Below, one piece after another: positions 61,216-64,000 of a DNA stretch of 64,000 nucleotides. Made by a program: the position numbers and the translations under genes. Position 1 is the stretch's first letter, and each line of letters starts with the position of its first letter. The notes under the pieces are model-generated. The model saw only the letters and a list, made by a program, of their open reading frames with translations. It ran no database searches and had not been told where the DNA came from. Source of the stretch: Tachypleus tridentatus (taxonomy: Eukaryota > Arthropoda > Merostomata > Xiphosura > Limulidae); contig NC_134825.1 in NCBI RefSeq assembly GCF_004210375.1, forward strand, positions 73,399,558 through 73,463,557, in the 5' to 3' direction.

Positions 61216-61776
61216 GGGGAACGGGCTTGGAGAAATCAGGAGTAGAAACGTCTTTTCGTAGGAGTGTTAAGGCACTTCAGCATGTTTTGACCTATGAGAA
61301 GCATAAGTGTAAAGAGTTGCGAAGTGGGGGTGCTTGGCTGAGTATAATTTGCAGTTGCTGTACAAGTCAAATATGTAAAAGTGGGTCTGATACAGCACTC
61401 CTGGTTTCGACGCCTCTTTAATAACAAACATGGAAGAATAAATAAGTAGAAAACGTGACAATGTTGTGTTTTAAACATTTTTATCGCTACTTCGAGTAGT
61501 TGCCCTTTCTTAAATCTTAAGCCTATTGGTTATTAACCATTTATTATTCAGTTTACATCTAACTTAGATTTATAATTTAAAGAAAATTTACAGTATAAAC
61601 TTTATAAACTCTACCTAGATTATAACACAATACAATAACAGTTACATATAGGCTTACTTCAACGATATCGGATATAAAATTAAACCTATCATTGATAGAA
61701 TACTCCCCACAGTAATGCATATTGTTCTGAGTTTTCGAAAACCACAAACGACATTTAAAATTAAAGCTTGATGTTA
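41192..61776 (-). CDS. Unrecognised two-TM membrane protein gene, 5' end unresolved
   Basis: Proposed join (minus): 61776-61658, 59845-59749, 49871-48009, 47858-47763, 47565-47075, 46651-46618, 42529-42472, 41312-41192. Every junction is GT-AG and phases match throughout, which is the main evidence. The product has a basic segment (QRLSPRRKNKSFYVTS), a long acidic Ser/Thr/Asn-rich region starting ADSDDIQLEWDSYMEGLEDI, TM1 (ISLLCLLLIGLLAVLFLSFS), a loop of about 135 residues, TM2 (LCYICLLFLCTATILAF), and a basic tail. Both termini would face the cytoplasm. I recognise no family; a role in membranes is inference only. The central exons are confident, the outer ones less so. Confidence 0.68.
41756..42030 (+). 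repeat. Old tRNA-SINE-like repeat
   Basis: Starts taatgtttagcgtgctggac, has gaaggtcgaatcccac, and ends with the family A-like gcacagatagcccttgagta / aatttgcgcgaa. Confidence 0.5.
42472..42529 (-). CDS. Membrane-protein gene, basic-tail exon
   Basis: 58 bp between TTTTCTCAG acceptor and GTAAGTAGC donor. It reads (Q)CSYKSSPSRVRRIKHKMI, continuing the basic character of the exon before. The in-phase match on both sides is the evidence. Confidence 0.52.
42688..42808 (+). repeat. tRNA-like SINE family B
   Basis: Plus copy: ccgttgaacatcggtaagtg, aaggggtccgattccccttg, agcagatagcccgatgtggc. Confidence 0.72.
42987..43362. repeat. Family A SINE inverted dimer, tails outward
   Basis: A minus-strand body (42987 to about 43134) meets a plus-strand copy that starts at the B-box (gtttgaatccccgtcgcac) and runs to the aaacaaac tail. 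The whole unit has one 12-bp target duplication, acagttgttctg (42975-42986 and 43363-43374), so it was inserted as one piece. Confidence 0.9.
43375..46582. other. Intron of the membrane-protein gene
   Basis: AT-rich. Contains a (gtt)n run at 43676-43692, a SINE at 44695 and an old SINE-like stretch at about 44215-44320. No exon recognised. Confidence 0.45.
44695..44959 (-). repeat. Family A SINE with target duplication
   Basis: Minus copy with head cacctcgccatgccgggcc. Target duplication attttgttttg at 44684-44694 and 44960-44970. Confidence 0.88.
46618..46651 (-). CDS. Membrane-protein gene, short basic exon
   Basis: Encodes DKRWRRKQKEK directly after TM2, a typical positive-inside stretch. 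It has donor GTAAGC at 46617. If that donor is not used the frame runs to a TGA at 46585-46583, giving an alternative C terminus. Confidence 0.6.
47075..47565 (-). CDS. Membrane-protein gene, loop and TM2 exon
   Basis: 491 bp, acceptor AG at 47567-47566, donor GTAAGTAAA at 47074. It begins VDCFPLKSMYTLETETELSK, has aromatic-rich segments (LSLYISNILFWLWQRITW), and ends with a hydrophobic helix LCYICLLFLCTATILAFYEY. Open throughout, so real coding is likely. Confidence 0.8.
47763..47858 (-). CDS. Membrane-protein gene, TM1 exon
   Basis: 96 bp, acceptor AG at 47860-47859, donor GTAAGTATG at 47762. Almost the whole exon is one hydrophobic helix (ISLLCLLLIGLLAVLFLSFS then VCLLIALHSKQ). It is preceded by RRR from the previous exon, which favours a cytoplasmic N terminus. 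Confidence 0.82.
48009..49871 (-). CDS. Membrane-protein gene, 620-codon exon
   Basis: 1863 bp open frame, acceptor AG at 49873-49872, donor GTGAGA at 48008. Hydrophilic and rich in Ser, Asn, Asp and Glu; it opens with an acidic stretch (ADSDDIQLEWDSYMEGLEDI) and contains SDEESGL and many Ser runs. Eleven or more Cys are scattered. It ends TTLKGLRRR before the membrane helix. Length alone makes chance unlikely in this AT-rich DNA. No domain recognised; probably mostly disordered. Confidence 0.88.
49872..51090. other. Intron of the membrane-protein gene
   Basis: AT-rich, no recognised element. Confidence 0.5.
51100..51354 (-). repeat. Family A SINE
   Basis: Minus copy from gaatttcgtggaaagctaca to cgccttaaccacctgg. 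Confidence 0.86.
51355..51450 (-). repeat. Second SINE head fragment
   Basis: aagggcgaccatgtttcgtg through cttgaacccacgattctcag to ctctgccggtg: a diverged head of another copy, directly abutting the previous SINE. Confidence 0.65.
51527..51802 (+). repeat. Family A SINE with target duplication
   Basis: Full plus copy. Target duplication acttataaac at 51517-51526 and 51803-51812. Confidence 0.9.
52188..52250 (-). repeat. tRNA-like SINE family B fragment
   Basis: Minus fragment: ggaactgaactcctgattta, gcgttataaatccgaagact, ccagcgaggga. Confidence 0.6.
55156..55395. mobile_element. Mariner-type MITE, 240 bp
   Basis: Perfect or near-perfect 26-bp terminal inverted repeats beginning CAGGGTGTTCGGAAAGTCAC, flanked by TA on both sides (55154-55155, 55396-55397). 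No coding capacity. Confidence 0.9.
56225..56826. mobile_element. Long-TIR MITE, about 602 bp, taa target
   Basis: Ends CACTGGGGAACACT match exactly in inverse; weaker inverted similarity continues for about 130 bp (tttcaaatctgaa and ttgtatgcaatttga have counterparts). Flanks share taa, compatible with PIF/Harbinger, but the superfamily is uncertain. Confidence 0.7.
56967..57083 (+). repeat. Fold-back module with GACCTAAGAAGGTCGAAAC core
   Basis: Arms gtattctcaagac and its inverse near gatatc/cttgaaaatac bracket cctgaaagtgacctaagaag then gtcgaaacgttg. Second copy of the module at 6241-6372. Confidence 0.6.
57829..58096 (-). repeat. Family A SINE
   Basis: Minus copy from tttgtttgtttgttttgaaa to taaccaccaggccatgc. 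Confidence 0.87.
58097..58680. other. Intron of the membrane-protein gene
   Basis: AT-rich, nothing recognised. Confidence 0.5.
58681..58786 (+). repeat. tRNA-like SINE family B
   Basis: Plus copy: cgctggtacagcggtaactc, cagggattcgattcctctcg, gattcagcagataatccac. Confidence 0.72.
58836..59107 (+). repeat. Family A SINE with target duplication
   Basis: Full plus copy. Target duplication aaatattaaaaa at 58824-58835 and 59108-59119. Confidence 0.9.
59324..59600 (-). repeat. Family A SINE with target duplication
   Basis: Full minus copy. Target duplication aacagttcag at 59314-59323 and 59601-59610. Confidence 0.9.
59749..59845 (-). CDS. Membrane-protein gene, basic exon
   Basis: 97 bp, acceptor AG at 59847-59846, donor GTAAGGAG at 59748. 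It reads ARPRVTDKKVLSKNLKAQRL then SPRRKNKSFYVT and leaves one base that forms Ser with the 48009-49871 exon. Lys/Arg-rich, possibly a targeting signal. Confidence 0.65.
60001..60272 (-). repeat. Family A SINE with target duplication
   Basis: Full minus copy. Target duplication ttttataattc at 59990-60000 and 60273-60283. Confidence 0.9.
60284..61657. other. Probable intron segment
   Basis: A faint tRNA-like fragment at 60691-60800; otherwise no recognised signal. Short open frames are not credible genes. Confidence 0.4.
61658..61776 (-). CDS. Membrane-protein gene, possible upstream exon
   Basis: 119 bp, acceptor AG at 61778-61777, donor GTAAGC at 61657, phase compatible with the 59749-59845 exon. 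Reads TSSFNFKCRLWFSKTQNNMH and YCGEYSINDRFNFISDIVE. The acceptor tract is weak, so this is tentative. Confidence 0.4.
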
Positions 61777-63046
61777 CTATGAATGAAGTTATTGTTACGT
61801 TGTACCAACAGCATAAATTATGAGTCACTAACACGAGGAAACGTGTGTTGTAAAAGGCTTTCATATTTTAATTACATTGGGCTATTTAGTTTAAATAACA
61901 GAAGTACAAGTACATCTAGATTATTTGAAATAAACGTGCATTAGGTTATTAAGGAGTTTTTGTTTAGGCCTATATACTTTTATATTTGGATGACAAGTCG
62001 GGAAGTCCTACGCGTAACGTTAACACAAAAATTACCAGGGAGATTTTCTAAAACAATAAGTTCTAAATACTATAACATAGTGAAAAATATTGTTTTTTTT
62101 AGAAATTAAAAATAAATAATCATAAGTGTCACAAATTTCACAACCATGCCATTTTTTCTCAAAAACTATACATTTATGGCGGGAATGCCCTTTTTAACTG
62201 GCGAAACAAGATTATAATTAATGTACTTGTCATGAAACGTTAGTATTAGGTCTATATTTTCAACACAACATTTTTTACTCAGTGTTTTAGGGGTTTTAAA
62301 GAATGAAAACAACGCGTAACAGTGTTGTAGCGTGCTTTCTCGTTAGGTGAGTTTTTTATCATTTGGTAAACATAATGCAGAAGTGCAGCTTACAATAACA
62401 AAATTGATAGTCCCAACTTCACAAACAACGTTTCAACAAAAACTTTGAAACTAGTGTTAACCTAACTGCATAATTTCCTCACTAATATTTCGATAGAAAA
62501 CATTGCCTAACGCAGGGAGTAACTGAATAACAGATAAATAAATAGGCACAGTGATTCTCACTGCCTAACTTACTAACTCACTCAGTTAAATAACCTATTA
62601 ACTGAAAAATTCATTTAGTCTGATATTTACCCCCACCTCAGTGGTTCACAAATAAGTCTGAAGGATTATAGCTTTAAAAACCTGATTTCAACACCCATGG
62701 TGGGTATAGCACAGATAACACATTACGCAACTTTGTGCTTAAATTTGAAGAATAAATTACAGGGCTGAACTCAATAACTTCAATCTGATCACTGATGAAG
62801 GCAAGTTAAACACACACATAGATATATATTTAAGCTATATCACTGTACAGACGTACATCTTTATGCATAAAAAAAATAACAATATTATACTGTCCAAAAT
62901 GATCGAGTCTTTATGCATGACGTTCCCGGGGAAGGAGGATTGTGTGGCTTGTATTTTCTCGCTTGTGTAGGTTCCCATACTCTTATTTATAGTATAGGAA
63001 GTTTCCGGGTTTCACAGATAGCTAAATTTTATGAAATTTTTAGAAA
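61777..63046. other. Intron or intergenic DNA
   Basis: Contains a family C tRNA-like SINE (62636-62748). The stretch 62870-63046 might include LTR sequence of the adjacent gypsy fragment (a TATAAATAAG motif on the minus strand near 62990), but no paired LTR is visible. Confidence 0.35.
62636..62748 (+). repeat. tRNA-like SINE family C
   Basis: Plus copy: cacctcagtggttcacaaat, cctgatttcaacacccatgg, gtgggtatagcacagataac, aactttgtgctta. Confidence 0.6.
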
Positions 63047-63668
63047 CTAAGTCATCATGAAGTCGCGAAAAGCTTTCTCTAGCAAGCAAACATCTGATAA
63101 AAATATTAAAAAAAAATAGCTTATAACATTCACTGTCCCTTTCCTAGATTGTGAAGTTCTTTGAACAGTAGTCATATAGAAACAAAATAGTGCACTAAAC
63201 TTTAAATTTCTTACACCTTTTCGGTGGTTCTCTTTTCCGATGATTATAGTGTCATGTCTCTTATTGTCATATGATGTCCTGTCACTGAGGAAGTTATACT
63301 TAAGTAGGTAGTTGAGTGTATTCAGTAGCGACCCTGTATTTTGTGTTCCTCTTGAAGTGGTCTCAATAGGAACCCTGAGCTCTTCAGAAGGTTGACTTCT
63401 CATTAGCAACTTTTTCTCTGAAATTATCCAGTTCGTAAGTCTCTCGCTGTATGCTTCCAATGATGACATTTGGTTTACACTGCCTGTCTTTCTGGATTCT
63501 ACAACGACATCATTAATTATTTTAAGTATAATATATAGCCCTTCCCAAGTCACGCTTAACTTTGGAGCTCATTTTCTCTTGCAGCGGGGATTGTTCAGCC
63601 ATACCATATCACCTCAGTCATATACAGTCTTATCAGCATGAGCATCGTAGCAACTTTCCATTTGATCT
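63047..63668 (-). pseudogene. Ty3/gypsy retrotransposon, end of Pol (integrase C terminus)
   Basis: On the minus strand a frame from about 63661 reads CYDAHADKTVYD, GDMVWLNNPRCKRK, then LSVTWEGLYIILKIINDVVV and RKTGSVNQ. This is the GD.VWL.NP...KL...W.GPY.V...I.D..Y layout found at the C-terminal end of gypsy integrases. TGA codons at two places break it, and the rest of Pol is absent within the window. The open frame continues to 63047 with low-complexity sequence of unknown nature. Confidence 0.75.
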
Positions 63669-64000
63669 GTGTTTCATTTACGAAGCTAATAAAACCAAAG
63701 CATAACTTGAATTAAACCACAATTATCTTTGCACTTAAAACAGATGGCGCTACATATTACGCAATATACAAAAGCCATGATGGGATAATACCGTTGCTTT
63801 AAAAAGTTACGTGGTATAGGAAGCTATGATGATTGAATGGAAGTATTCTTTTGTTTAGGTGAATTTTTTTTGGTTTATTTTTTATTATAAAAACATGTCA
63901 TTGGAAATTTTTAGTATACTAAGTAAAATATAGTAGCTTTATTACATTTAATTTCATATTTAGTATCAATTGTAATAGAAATATCAATACTATGTAACCA
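63669..64000. other. Right edge
   Basis: AT-rich, no gene or repeat recognised; upstream gypsy sequence is not continued. Confidence 0.45.

Noticed and set aside
63217-63498. Spectrin-like exon of the membrane-protein gene
   Set aside because: The preceding sequence in the same frame is clearly the C-terminal end of a gypsy integrase, so the segment is retroelement-derived; the splice-like borders are probably chance.

Overview
The window looks like AT-rich nuclear DNA of an invertebrate, most likely a chelicerate of the horseshoe-crab type. Reasons: long introns with GT-AG splice sites, no bacterial-style gene packing, and about 22 copies of one tRNA-derived SINE that I associate with horseshoe-crab genomes. 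The species assignment is inference. All cellular genes found lie on the minus strand; most of the DNA is intron filled with transposable elements.

Region 1-40.8 kb (minus): the 5' half of a class I facilitative glucose transporter gene (Glut1/SLC2A1 type). Six exons join in phase and encode about 301 residues, from the start codon at 40782 through TM6 and into the cytoplasmic loop; the TM7-12 half lies beyond the left edge. Intron 1 is 33.6 kb and holds two Tc1 elements (13.3-14.9 kb, 21.0-22.6 kb), one complete hAT element (34.2-37.6 kb), a 55-bp minisatellite (27.8-28.7 kb) and many SINEs. A possible second first exon, also in phase, sits at 8988-9008. The exon at 4044-4328 carries a one-base frameshift.

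Region 41.2-61.8 kb (minus): an unrecognised membrane-protein gene. Eight or nine exons join in consistent phase: a 620-residue hydrophilic exon, a separate transmembrane exon, a 163-residue exon ending in a second hydrophobic segment, and a short basic tail. Its stop codon lies only 410 bp upstream of the Glut1 start codon, on the same strand. The 5' end is not resolved. Its 9.9-kb intron holds a T-poor, purine-rich block (52.3-57.8 kb) of unknown origin with two nested MITEs.

Region 61.8-64 kb: apparently intron or intergenic, with a decayed Ty3/gypsy integrase-end fragment at the right.

The points most worth a second look are the unrecognised membrane-protein gene and its tight tandem arrangement with Glut1, the possible alternative Glut1 promoter, SINE inverted dimers inserted as units, the nearly intact Tc1 copy, and small fold-back modules with a hammerhead-like core. 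I did not find a clearly new multi-gene system.
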